Below are positions 49,474 through 61,543 of a stretch of DNA of 64,000 nt, piece after piece. The DNA comes from Adineta steineri. Lineage: Eukaryota; Rotifera; Eurotatoria; Adinetida; Adinetidae. Numbering within the stretch: the stretch's first letter is position 1; the number at the start of each line of letters is the position of its first letter. Where the stretch lies: the NCBI GenBank assembly GCA_905250115.1, contig CAJNOI010000044.1:414745-478744 (forward strand), given 5' to 3'. The translations under genes were made by a program, and so were the position numbers. Under the pieces are notes generated by a model, which made no database searches, had not been told where the DNA came from, and saw only the letters and a list, made by a program, of their open reading frames with translations.

Positions 49474-50764
49474 ATTTATTTGTTTTTGAGAAATAGATTG
49501 AATATTGGAATATTGTTTGTACTGGATACAAAGTGTCGAATCACTTGATATTAAAAAATAGATTAAAAATGAAAAACAAATCATTTTACTTACATGGAGA
49601 AGTTGAGGGACTTGTTCAGCGATTAGATCCTTGTAATCGATGCTAGCTAAGTGGACCGGGTGTCCAAGGAAAGTCAATAAATTTTGAAGTTAAACAGACG
49701 TTTACCGATACAAAAGTTTTGGCAGTAATGCCCTAGAAATAAATCAGAATTTATCTTATTTTAAGTTAAATGATAAGAGATAAGAATTCATACTTTAATA
49801 TGATCGCCTTGTCCTCTTTTCTTGGTAATAGCCTTGGACAATATTTTCGGGTGATTGAAAACACAAGTAAGAGCCTACTAAACGCAAGCAGACGATCGCA
49901 GTTGATTTATGTTTTGACGACGAGTGATTGTCGACTGCTTATAACTGCGTAGAGAGAAATAAAATAGGTGAAAGTGCAAATCTACAAATATTTGAAGAGA
50001 AAATAGTTGAAGGTAGAAAAGAGAGAGAGAAAGATATATAATAATAAAAAATGTCATAATATCTATCATCATGTATAAATCCAGTATATTGACGTACTAG
50101 TTATCTGACACATAGGGTAATACGTCGTATTTCGTTTTTTATATTAGAATATGTAAGGTTATATTAAAAAAGAACATAGATTTATATTATAAATAACAAA
50201 TGACGCATATCGTATAGTGGTTGTTGACTATGGAAAAGACAAGAGAATGGCGGGTCCAAACCAATGAAAGTTTTCTTTTCTTTTTTATCATTGTAATGAT
50301 TCATACTCGTTTTTACTTGCAGGTCGAGTCAAGTTGTATAAGAAGAAAAAAAATTGAGTGGATTACTTTTTTATACTTATATAATACGTTATTTTTATTA
50401 TGAAAAACAAAACTCTATAAAAAAAATATTTTGTATCAAAAATAAATATAAGCTCAATTAACTATAGCAGAACTTTTTTTCATAAAATGAAAATAATAAA
50501 AACATAAATATTGAATTTGTATGTTTCTATGTACTTATTTTTGATCAGTGCGTAGGCTTGTTATTTTTCGAATGCAAACAAACCGACATATTTTTCCATC
50601 TACGTATGAATAAGACACCGTGAAATTTAAATTATTGTTAATTTATATATTTCCTCCATGGTCATTATTTTAATTGATTAAGAGGTTGACTATTACTGAT
50701 TTCCGTACATGTCATGGTAAAGATATATAAAATATTCTTTTCAGATTTTTTTTCCCAACTGATA
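49474..50764. other. ODC 5' untranslated exons and divergent promoter region
   Basis: The first 200-400 bases include spliced-looking minus-strand sequence (GTAAGT donor near 49594, CAG acceptor near 49523) that seems to be the ODC leader. The remainder separates ODC (minus) from METTL2 (plus) and has no other supported feature. Confidence 0.45.
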
Positions 50765-51870
50765 ATGACCGAAGAGAAACGACCTGCATTCGGTTCTCGA
50801 CATTTATCCGATGAAAAAGACGTATTTTCTCATAATGCTTGGTAATATATTTCAATAAAAATTAAACTAACCTTTAATTATATGATGTTAATGCTTGGAA
50901 AAGTCTTTTTTATTGATATTTTTTTGTTTAAAAGGGATGATGTTGAATGGAGTGAAGAACAAAGTGAAGAAGCTAATGCTATAATAGAAAAACAATATGA
51001 ACAGCGAATGTCTCAGACAAAATGGGGTTCGTTTAAATAAAAGAAATTAATTAAAAATATTCTGACATATTCATTTAACTAGAAACTGTTGAATCTAATT
51101 TACCATCAGCATGGAATCATTTTTATGATATACATGAAAATAAATTTTTTAAAGATCGTCAATGGTTATTTACGGAATTTCCTGAATTAATACAATCCGA
51201 TCAAAATCAATCGATGACTATATTAGAAGTTGGATGTGGTGTTGGTAATTGTATATTTCCAATAATACGTACAAATAATCTAAGTCAAAATTCGAATATG
51301 TTTCTTTATTGTTGTGATTATTCTTCGACAGCTATTGATATATTAAAACAAAATTCGGAATATAATACAAATTATTGTCATGCATTTGTTTATGATATAA
51401 CAAGTTTAGAATCCTTGCCAGTTAAAGAAAATTCTCTTGATATTATAATAATGATATTTGTTTTAAGTGCAATACATCCATCCAAGCATGATGAAGTTAT
51501 AAAAAATCTTGTTAAATATCTTAAACCAGGCCATGGTAAATTATTATTTCGTGATTATGGTTTATATGATATGGCGCAGTTAAGATTTAAAAATGATAAA
51601 TGTATTGAAAAAAATCTTTATGCAAGATCTGATGGAACATTAACATATTTTTTTCATCAAGGTTTGAAAAAAAAACATTTTTTTATTTTTTTTTTCGAAA
51701 ATAATTATAAACAAATTTTTATTTTATTTATAGATCAACTTGATCAGTTATTTACTCGAAATGGTCTTGTCAAAGAACAAAATATAGTTGATCGAAGATT
51801 ACAAGTTAACCGTTCGAGACAATTGAAAATGTATCGAATTTGGTTACAATGCAAATATATAAGAGCATAG
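50765..51870 (+). CDS. METTL2: METTL2, tRNA m3C32 methyltransferase
   Basis: Four exons encode near 290 residues. The enzyme methylates C32 to m3C in the anticodon loop of some tRNAs (Thr and Arg types). The start [14 protein letters not shown] matches the METTL2 opening (QFGSRFL), then [40 protein letters not shown], the SAM-binding [68 protein letters not shown] and [20 protein letters not shown]. It lacks the insertion between WLFTEFPEL and the SAM motif seen in human METTL2A, making it shorter (human about 378). The last intron interrupts FFHQ-DQLDQLF and is read over by a longer unspliced frame. Confidence 0.94.
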
Positions 51871-54800
51871 AGAAAAAGCGTTTGTTTTTTGTTTTATTTG
51901 TTATTAAAAAAAACGAAAAAGAGAAATTTCAAAAAGATTGTTTTTACATATGGTTAGGAACATGTACGAATCAACCAATTGTTTATTTATGGATTGCAAA
52001 GGACTAAGAGTATGTCTATGTTTTGATAAATTAAAAGCTTTATAAAGATCGAATGTTCATGAAAAAACTACAAAAACAATAACATGATGGACTTCAGTTA
52101 ATAATGTCAACTTAAAATAGTTTGAATGCTAGAGAAACATGTAGAATAGTCAAGTTATTGATATAATGAAGTGAAAAAATGAATCATATATATATTTGAA
52201 AATATTTCATTAAATGTAAGGACAATTTAATTCAGACCTGAATTTAAAAGTTTGCATCCGACAAATTTTACTCATGAAATAAGTCGACTAGAAACTCAAT
52301 ATTCTCATATTTAAAGTAGACTTTCATGACTTACCTGTTATTTTCTTTTATATCAAACACATTTCACTGTTTGCTTTGAAAACACAATTCGAGTATTAAG
52401 ATCGTGACGAACTTCAACGAATATATTAATAGATGATGTCATGATTCTAAATTTTCATCTACAAATCTTCAGTCGATAACAAATTCAATTCATCGTTAAA
52501 AATCATTCGAGATCTTTGTGACTTTTCCACAATTTTGATGAACTTAAAGTATATAGATTTTACAAAGTAGTCAATAACCTAGACAGACAAGACCTCTAAA
52601 AAACGCGTTTAAAATTCGTAAATACACTGTTTTTACGAATTTTTAACGCGTTTCTACGCAATTTTTTGGAAAGCGTTTTACTGCGTTAAAATCTACTCCG
52701 TAGTTAATCGTTGAAACGCGGAATTCAACGTGGTTTTACACGTTATTTTGTGAGTTTTAACGCTTTAATCACAATAGACAAAGCTAACGGAGATAAAAAT
52801 CGTAGAAATGTGTGCGTTTTCCGATTTTATTTTTGTTAAAATTTCAAGATTTCTACGCCGTATTTCTCCGTTTTTTTTCGAGTTTTGTCTGTCTGGGAAA
52901 TAAGAAAGGAAACTGCTTATATAGAGTAGAAAAAGATCAGTATAAAATATCTAGTTTACTGTTCAGATTCTACATGACCTGAAGAACGGAAAAAATGTTT
53001 TTTTGATTGTGTTTCCAATAAAAAAATTACATTGAAAAAGGAGAAATTAAATATCTTATACGGAAATAATCATCTTGAAGAAGAATAATACATTTTATAA
53101 AAATCATGTACAAAATATACCGTTTAATTTAAAGACTGATATTTAACTGAGCAATAATTATATTGAATAAGCAATCGTTTACACTATCACCGTCATTTAC
53201 ATTTTCAATTTAAAATATAAAATTCGAAGTGATTTTTACTATATTGATAACAAATATGAGAATATTTATTATAAATTTTCGTCTAAAAACTATCGTTGCC
53301 ATTCATTTTAATATAAAGTTATATTAGTCGACATTAGAAACTATTAATATCCTATACATTCTTGTTCTATTTTATACGCGCTGATAAACTTTCAAACGTA
53401 ACTAGTGAAGTGTCAGACATTAATTAACAATTGAATAGTGACAATTCCAGGTGCTGGTCTTATGATATTTTCAGATGAATAACAACTAAAGTGTCTTTTT
53501 TAAGACATAAAAATATATTATTTCCATTATAAAATAATTTCTTTAGTGATCATATTTAAGTGAAAGTGCTTACTAAATGAAGTTTATATAATATATTTAT
53601 TGATACAATAGTGTACATTCTATTAGAATATTGAAACAAAAACTTCAAAAATGTTTATTTGATAAAATTAGTATTATCTATGTCGATATGTTCATGTTAA
53701 ACAAGGTTAAGAGGTAAATTGTCCTCAGACATCTGTGTTTTCAAAAATAATACTGTTTTAATGATAATTACTAGGTAATAAAGAATTCATACTGTCTTTT
53801 TAGAAAAAGAAAACATCCGGGTGTTATGTTCTTTTTACCGTTGAAATTTCTATTATTATCTTTAACAGCGAAAGGAATCTGATTCAATTTTTAGATATTC
53901 ATGTGATAAAATATGTACACGTGTTACAAAAGCATTGTTATAAATAGTAGAAGAAAAAAAACCTTGATATTATTTATTATTAATAATGGTAGATAGAAAG
54001 TCTCCATTGATTTTCACATGAATAAATACTAATCCTTTTACTTATTGTTAACGAATGTCTATTTTTATCTAATAACTATCTATGGTAATGTCTGTTTGAT
54101 GTACCTAGACGTATAATAACTCAGAAGAAAACGTTCTCATTCTTGTAATGTCACTAGCTAAAAGAACATCTGGATGATTTTCTTTTCTTAGTCATTAGTG
54201 ATATATAAATGCAAATTTATTCGGTATTTATGATTGAAAACACGTGTACTTCTATAGACATGACTTATCAATGCATGTGTAACAGACAAATATTTAAAAA
54301 TAGCTTTATGTTACGTTCGTATAAAAAAAAGTCATGAAAACGAATAACAATCAAATATGCTAACAAAATAGAACCATTATTTTATTCTCATTTAATATGA
54401 ATAAAGTGTTTTCAATCTATTCATATTTTTCTCACTTATATCCGAGGTTTTTCAGTTGATCAATTATATACTCTCGTCTTTTATTAACATATGCTATATA
54501 TATCGCATAAACTAATCAGAATAGCTTTAATGGTTGATTATATGTTATTAAATTACTAAGCTTCTTCTTTTCTTTAGAATAAGTTGCCCTTTTTCAATGA
54601 CATTTTTTATTATTCAAATCTTCTTTTGACTTTCCTTTTTCTTCATTAAATGTATACAATCATAATATCATCCAATGTGTACGTGTTATATTAATACGTA
54701 AAACTTGTATTATCATATAATATTATCCAATTGAATTGACATCTGTCATTATATATGATTACTACTAATCAGTGATAAAAGAATATATTTTCTTTTTCTT

Positions 54801-54984
54801 ATTTTTTTTTACTCGTGCCCCCGTTTGCTTACTGTCTTTATCTCCTACGATCAAACAAGTAAACATGAGCACACATGTAAATATATTTTCATTGAATGAT
54901 TAAACAAAAAGAAGAAGAAGAAGAAAAAAAGAAACTAATATGCAATTTATATGACATTTAATAATAATATTTTTCTCTTTCTTC
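51871..54984. other. Gene-poor region with a palindromic MITE-like element
   Basis: About 3.1 kb between METTL2 and the next minus-strand gene. Apart from the element at 52578-52897 it is AT-rich sequence with no supported gene. Confidence 0.5.
52578..52897. mobile_element. MITE-like element with terminal and internal inverted repeats
   Basis: A 320-base unit with clearly different composition: repeated ACGCG/CGCGTT motifs amid AT-rich flanks. Its ends are inverted: CC-T-AGACAGACAAGAC on the left, and CCCAGACAGACAAAAC as the complement of the right. AATAA lies at both flanks (52573-52577 and 52899-52903), a possible target-site duplication. Inside, 52601-52622 pairs with 52632-52653 as a strong 22-bp hairpin (AAACGCGTTT...). 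A second stem pairs GGAGATAAAAATCGTAGAAA (near 52789-52808) with its diverged complement at about 52850-52870. No protein frame. It fits a non-autonomous DNA transposon; the superfamily is not determined. Confidence 0.7.
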
Positions 54985-55547
54985 CTAATAAGTCAATATA
55001 TTCGTTCGATAATCTGTATTGATACTATTTGATCTTGAACGTTGACGAAAAATTTGTTTCATTATAGATAGACATGTGATATTCGATGATGATTGGTTAT
55101 TAGTACTACTTCGGGTAGTTTTTGACGATAGAAATTGACTTAATAACGAACGTTTATGTTGTTTTGTTTTATAATTACTATGTGTGTTCATATTATTTAC
55201 ATTTCGATCATCCATTTGTAATAATAAAACAGATTGATCAAATATAACAGGAAAATAATCTAATTTAAATGATGATGGATGAAAATGTATAAGTGCACCA
55301 CGTTGAAATGAATATAAATTAAATTGATTTGGTGTATGTGGTGGTAAATGATGATTTAATAATGAACGTAAATATTCAATTGTTTTATCAGATGACATAG
55401 AAAATGTTATACGAGAATGATCTGATAATCTTTCAGCTGTTATAGTAATAATTTTTCTAAAATAGTTAATTATTCTTATGAGATATATAAAAAATATAGT
55501 CTAAATTAATAAACTTACGGTTTAACTTTTGTTTGACGTATTTTCAT
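54985..55547 (-). CDS. Small orphan protein (2 exons)
   Basis: Exon 1 (55519-55547) codes MKIRQTKVKP and exon 2 (54985-55456) continues across a 62-nt intron, giving about 166 residues. The N-terminal 90 residues look like a compact domain: KIITITAERLSDHSRITFSM, TIEYLRSLLNHHLPPH, FNLYSFQRGALIHFHPSSF and YFPVIFDQSVLLLQMDD, a strand-helix-strand pattern resembling a ubiquitin-like fold. The rest is Ser/Arg/Asn-rich and disordered with many possible phosphorylation sites (RSSTNNQSSSN, RQRSRSNS). I recognise no family. Clean splice sites and the structured half support a real gene. Confidence 0.6.
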
Positions 55548-58500
55548 GATAGTGAAATGTATTTCATATATATATATTAATGAATATCTAAAACAAGAAT
55601 AATAAATTAATGATATATTTATATATTGATTAAGATGAGTGATGTTAAATGATCATACAAAAAAAAAAAAGAAGAAAATTACCTTGTGTCTTTTCTTTCT
55701 TCAGGGGGGTGTTTTTTCTTTCTATCTGTCTGTCTTACTGTTAATTTTCTCTCACGGTCTATCGCTTGTACACTTGTGTAAGTAAAATAAGTCTATTCGA
55801 TAATTTAAAGTAAATGGAGGCAGAATATTTTAGGTAGATTATTTGATAAAGAATATCCCATTTATTTTTCAATAAATATGCAAACAGTTTTGATATATAT
55901 ATATATATATATTCAGAAAAAGGAAAGAAAAGATTTACATACTATGTTGAAAATATGCATCTTTACATTTGACTCAGTATATTCTTCAGTCTACATTCAG
56001 GTCATAATGACCTTAGAAAGATAAAATAAGCAGAAAAAAAAGAATAATAATATGCCAATTTTATATCTATCATACCAGAAGAAACACATCGAATAATTTT
56101 ATAATAAGGTTAATGTGACGTCATTAATCATTATTTCGATCTATACAACACGAAATAGATACACAATACATTTAATTATTCACCATTGAATGCGTCAATC
56201 TATTTACGTATATAGTAATATTTGTACAAAATAAAAGGAACTAACATTAACTATAAAATATATATATATATCACTAGTAAATAACGATAAGGTTTTCTAT
56301 ATTCGACTCATATCTATATGGTGGTTTCTTACTGACATAAAACTAGGATATTTATTTGTTACTATATTTATTATCATTACATTGACAGTCAATTTTTCAT
56401 TTAAGACATTAACTTTTGATAAAAGAAAAGAAAAAATATATATATATGTACTCACATCAGGCAATCTTAATAACATAATAATATTCTTATATTTATCAAG
56501 ATCTCGTGATATAAAGAATGAATATAACTGTTTCTTATTAGTCAAATAAACTATGTATCTCGAATAAAATTAGAATATTTCTATAGTGATAATAAATTTG
56601 ATTAAATAGTTAATCGAAATTCCTTTGCACAGCTGTTATTCACCTGATATATTAGCGAATATAAGAACAAACTATATTTTACTCGTATGCGTACAGAAAC
56701 TTAGTAAAGATGAAAGAGTTTAAATACGATTTTTCTATCTGAATATGTTGTCATGCTTAATTTATCATTGACAGAAATATCTACAAATTATATATGTCTA
56801 CGCATAATCTAATGCCAGTCACGGAATTAATATAAACATAAGCTGCGTGTGATGACAAGGTTTCAGTGTAAAAAGAAATAACAACAGGAAGCTATTGTCT
56901 ATGTAGCAGATCACTATGACATTCAGTATTTTATTGGACTCAGACAAAATTAAACTCTAAGTTAATTACGGATTTATATAAATAACAATATAAGATCGTT
57001 CTTTTTTCAATGTACTTTCTATGTTAGGTGATGAATAGAAAGATGACACCTTGTGTATTATAAATACATTTTAAGAAGATAAAAGAATATCATTAGTCTA
57101 TAGCAAAACATGTTTTGGAATAGACTGAACTAAAAAAAACTCGATTTCCTAGAATCCTACCGTAACATCTATATTCATATTTTTTTCGAAATATTAATCC
57201 TTGAAGTTTCCAATACAGATAAGATTTGAATTAATTTTGTGATCATATTCATAATAGAAGTTAGATAAACTAATATTAATTTGTATTATAAATAATCAAC
57301 ACAAATACTAACCACATATGAAAGTTTCCTATATATAAATGCGATATTGTTATACCAGAATCTGTAGTTGATAAAGTATTCGTTCTTGACAGTATCAAGG
57401 TTTATAAAAATTATGACGAGTGTTGTTGTTTGTATGAATAATAGGACGAATGCGGACAAATTATATAAAATCTGTCTATAGGATGTCAAGGATTATTATC
57501 CATCTGTCGCAATGGTTTCTTAAATGACATAAATCTTATAAAAAAATGTCAGTAATAGTTTGCGGTAAAGTCATTGATAAAACAGGTCAGGACAGTGTGT
57601 AACAAATAGCTTACTTTGATTCACTGAGTAAGACAGTTGTTGTTGTCGTCAAGAAGGTATTGCGTATCCTATTTATGATTTGCAAAAAACAAACGAAATG
57701 ATTAGTTAAGTACGATGAATAATAACACATACAAATTTTCTACAGATACACGTCAAAAATACATAAATACAGTTTGTTTAAGTAAAGAAATGACGCTGCA
57801 TACCTTTTTTTTTTGAATGCAATATAAAAATTACAAATATTAATATGAGTGTAAATTAAGTTAAATTGGGCATGGAAGTACGTATTTCTATGTTCGTTGT
57901 CTTGATGAAGAATCTTAAGAACATACATTTCGATCAATTTCTTTATTATGTTCAGTTAGGTACAGTGAAATATAAAATATTATTGCTAAAAAAAATCTTC
58001 AATGGATTGGAAAAATCAATATTTTTATTTCTTTTATATTCTAAATATACAAAGATAATGATTATAAAACATAATTAGTTAAACTCGTAAGATTTTTATT
58101 TATTAAAAAACACTCTATTTCTTTCCTGACATACTTTAAAATGCTTGGAGGAACATATCGACCATAGTCTTATTTCATAAGAACATTAAGAGGCCATTAT
58201 GACCGAAGAATATCTTCGATTGATGTTGAGTTTCAAAAGTACGATACATATAAATTATCTTTTTTTGGAAAATCGCACTTATTCTTAGGACTTATAATTA
58301 CTTTCCTATAGTCAGATAGTTCAAATTTCAAAGATTACATTAAAATGCATAATTAAGAAGTAGAACATAAATCTTATAAGAAGTTATCGTGATAAAAGAA
58401 TTATAAAACGGTTCTTTTTAACATACATTTGTAATAGTTCCAGGTAAATACAATAATATAGCTTCTTTTTTATTATATTTTTGTGTTATTTATAGAATTG

Positions 58501-59358
58501 GTGATGGATATAACGAGAATATACGTCAGACATTGATGTTTATTTTTTCTAGCTTTATGAATACGGTTATTATTGTTTATGCCAATCAATCTATACTGTA
58601 TAGAAAATATTCTATTTCCTACCTTAAACGATTCATAAATATTATGGTATTATTCACTAGTAAAAAATATTGCTCAATCGATTATATTATTCCTATTTAC
58701 ATAGGTTTCTTGTAAGACAAGTTTTATTTAACAAAACACAATGATCTAATTAATAATGAATAGATCAAGAATCTATCTGACAATAAATTTGAACATTTGA
58801 GATAATGATGATTGGTTATAAATATCTATTTGTAGGAGGAATTTGTAGATTGATTACGTCTAAACATTCATGAGCAGTTTTTTGATTAAATTCAATTGCC
58901 AATAATCATCGAGATAAATTTTCTTAAGATATTTCTTTTGTTCTTTTTTAACTAACCAAATACTCCTGTGATCATTTATCAAGAGACATAAGTATAAATT
59001 GAAAATAGACAGTAATACTTTCTAAATGTTCCATATCATTCAAAGTATATTACAACAGGTATAGAAATCTAATGAATTGCCATTTATATATTTTACATGA
59101 ATTACTGAAAGTACTCTTACATAAAACTGCGATATAGAAATTCATCGAGACAATATATCATATAATTCGTATTACTAAATAAAACAAACTTCCTATTGTT
59201 AATGACCGTCAAAAACAAGATTGAAGCAGAAGAAGAAAAAGCAAAAAAACACTGTTTTCGTATTTTCAATACATATTGTAATACACAGAAATCTTTATAT
59301 AGATATTTTCTTTTGTTAAAAAACTAAGTTCTATTATTTTTCGTTGTTAATTATTTAT
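55548..59358. other. Long gene-poor region
   Basis: About 3.8 kb with no supported gene on either strand. The short frames seen (for example near 56297, 57286, 57740, 57866, 58533) are Ile/Leu/Tyr/Phe-rich, as expected from translated AT-rich DNA. An (AT) run lies at about 55893-55913. No RNA gene or element recognised. Confidence 0.45.
55893..55913. repeat. (AT)n microsatellite
   Basis: About ten uninterrupted TA/AT units in intergenic DNA. Confidence 0.85.
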
Positions 59359-59913
59359 CTACTGTTCGGATTCTTCATTAGTTGATGTACGCATTTTATT
59401 TTCATTAAGTGCATCAATAATTTCCAGACGAAAATTATTTAAATATTCACGCATTTTATCATAGAGTGATTTATCGGTTTTAATTGATTGCCAACATATA
59501 CCATGAAGATGACAATATTCTATATAAATGTATAGAGAAAATTAAAAAGATTTGTATGAAATTAAAATGAACTACGTACCTTTACAAATTATATCTGATG
59601 GCAAAACAAATTTATTATTTTCACTAGTTGTATAAAGATATTTAAGTGAATGTGATGATGATGGTATATTATACATAGGCCAACAATTATATTGTGAACG
59701 TATTTCTGTTTTAAGATGTTTTAATAAGATTTTAACTATTGTTTGATGTAAATATTCATTTGTTGTACTATATTCATCTTTAAATGGATTAATTATATTA
59801 AGAAAGAATAAACATTTTCTTTCACTTTGTAATTCATATTGAGTTGAATATTGTTGAATATCAAAATTTGAATGTATATAAACAATACGAGGTTTCTCAC
59901 TTATTGAAGGCAT
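59359..59913 (-). CDS. Orphan protein (2 exons), unknown function
   Basis: Exon 1 runs from the ATG at 59913 to about 59579 and exon 2 from about 59521 to the stop at 59359, joined across a roughly 57-nt intron to give about 165 residues. The protein is soluble-looking, with no signal peptide or membrane helix: PRIVYIHSNFDIQQYSTQY, a KCLFFLNIINPF strand, a helix HQTIVKILLKHLKTEIRSQ, CWPMYNIP, then in exon 2 EYCHLHGICWQSIK and an acidic helix YDKMREYLNNFRLEIIDALN. Several Cys and Trp are spread through the chain, so it is likely folded. I know no family. It sits alone in a gene-poor stretch. Confidence 0.6.
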
Positions 59914-61268
59914 TTCTTATTCTAAATCTCGGAACGTTATTACCGAGAAAATATTTGTATATTTATATAAATTACACATGATAAATTGTCGCTACATTCT
60001 ATTAGCATATTGTATTGAATATAGCGCTTGATTGAAGTCCAGTCGGAAAATGTAAATTTCATTTGTTTTCAATGAATCAGTTGTCAAAATTTTTATATTT
60101 GCTTTTCCTTGATCATTAAAAAATAATCTTCAGATAACTGATATTAAAATTAATACAGAATATTTTTAAAATAAAATTTATATTCTATTTATGAACTAGA
60201 TGGCATACGAATCAAATTCGTTATGTATAAAAAAAATTTAAATATATAATAAAGAATCTTTTATTTTTCGTTTTTTAATGGTGTATCGAGTTTTTGCAGA
60301 ATTGTTATAGATGTATTAAATCCGTATAGAGCTATACATATTTCATATTCATATTCAAGGACCACTTTAAAACAGCTTGTATTTTTCTACATAACGATAT
60401 AGACCTTGATACAATGTGATGGGAACTAGTTTTATCATCGATTGACACAACTGAAAAGTCCAGACTGGTTTTGTTATTCATAACAATTTTTCGAAAAACG
60501 AGTTACAGAAGATATTTTACTGTTCTCGTCTGGAAAACATATTGAAAGATCAATGAAATTGATTAGAGCAAGTTTTTTTTGTTGAAGTTGACGTTGTTTG
60601 GCTTATTTATTAATTATAATGTAAATTTTGGCATGAATATTAAGCTTAGAACAATATCAAGAATGATAAAGCTCAAGTTTTTACAGCTTAGAGATTTCGT
60701 CACCTATGAACTAATATAAAAACGCTATGAAAATGTTTTAGTAAAGTTGATTCTCTGTGTTCTCCAAAATTATCCTAAGAACTAGTTTCCACTAATGATA
60801 AACTTGACATGGTGATGATGTATTATCGAATCTGATGTTTTTCTTTTTACGTTAATTATCTTCCTAATATCTGAGATATATTTCAGAGAACAATTCGATA
60901 AATTATCGGAGTTTATTCATCAAGTATACTAAATGTAAATTGTTCGAATAATATCTTCTTCGAAATAGAAATATATCTATTGATCATCTTGTTGTTTACT
61001 CATAGCATATTAAAGACGCAATAGATAGAAAGGATAAACAGTCCCTCGTTCTCTATTCTCGGATAAAGATAGATAGACTTTTTAACCTAATATGTATATA
61101 CGTTGTAGTTTTTATGTTCTTTTTTTGGTCTAAAGAAAAGAAAATCGGGTAATAAGAACGAAAGAATCTGCTACCGTCGATTCCGTATAAAAGGCGAAGC
61201 ATAGTGTGCACACTCTCTCATATATTCATTCTCTTCTCACAATCGTCAAACAAATCAATATTATACAA
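59914..61268. other. Intergenic region between divergent genes
   Basis: AT-rich, ending in the TATA promoter of the Grg-1-like gene. A short inverted pair (TCCAGAC near 60459 and GTCTGGA near 60529) is noted but is too short to call. Confidence 0.45.
61186..61192 (+). promoter_or_regulatory. TATA box of the Grg-1-like gene
   Basis: TATAAAA in a locally GC-richer context (CCGTATAAAAGGCG), 77 nt before the ATG. This is the best core promoter match in the window, as expected for an inducible gene. Confidence 0.65.
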
Positions 61269-61543
61269 ATGGAAACTATTAAGAACGCTGCTAATGCTGT
61301 TAGCGATAAAATCAGTGTATGTATTAATTTACTTTCAATTGAATAATTTAATAGTTTATTCATTATTTTTTCTAGGAAGTAATCAGTGGTTCATCAGCAG
61401 AATGTCACAAGGAACAAGCTAAAGATTCAAGCAATACTGTTGGTGAACGTGTTGGTGCTGGCATTGATTATGTTAAAGATAAAGCTGAAGAAGCTGGTCA
61501 TGCTGCATCAAAAGAAGTTAATAAACAAAAAGCAACGCATTAG
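61269..61543 (+). CDS. Grg-1-like small hydrophilic stress protein
   Basis: Two exons (61269-61316 and 61376-61543) give 71 residues. The protein opens METIKNAANAVSDKIS and continues with SAECHKEQAKDSSNTVGERV, GAGIDYVKDKAEEAGHAASK and EVNKQKATH. This is the plan of fungal glucose-repressible Grg-1 proteins: an opening M-D-T-I-K-N-A-A-N-Y-V-S, a middle A-S-K-E-A-N-K-x-V-A-K-D, then a D-A-V-x-D-K-x-D-E-x-K-H and a final H-K-E-A-A-K-H. It is very hydrophilic and Ala/Lys/Glu-rich with a predicted amphipathic helix, like LEA proteins, and lacks a signal peptide. A role in starvation or drying is plausible but inferred. Fungal origin by transfer is possible. It has an intron and a strong TATA box, so it is settled in the host genome. 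Confidence 0.8.

Noticed and set aside
60459-60535. TCCAGAC...GTCTGGA inverted pair
   Set aside because: Only about seven bases match; chance is likely and no target duplication or further pairing was found.
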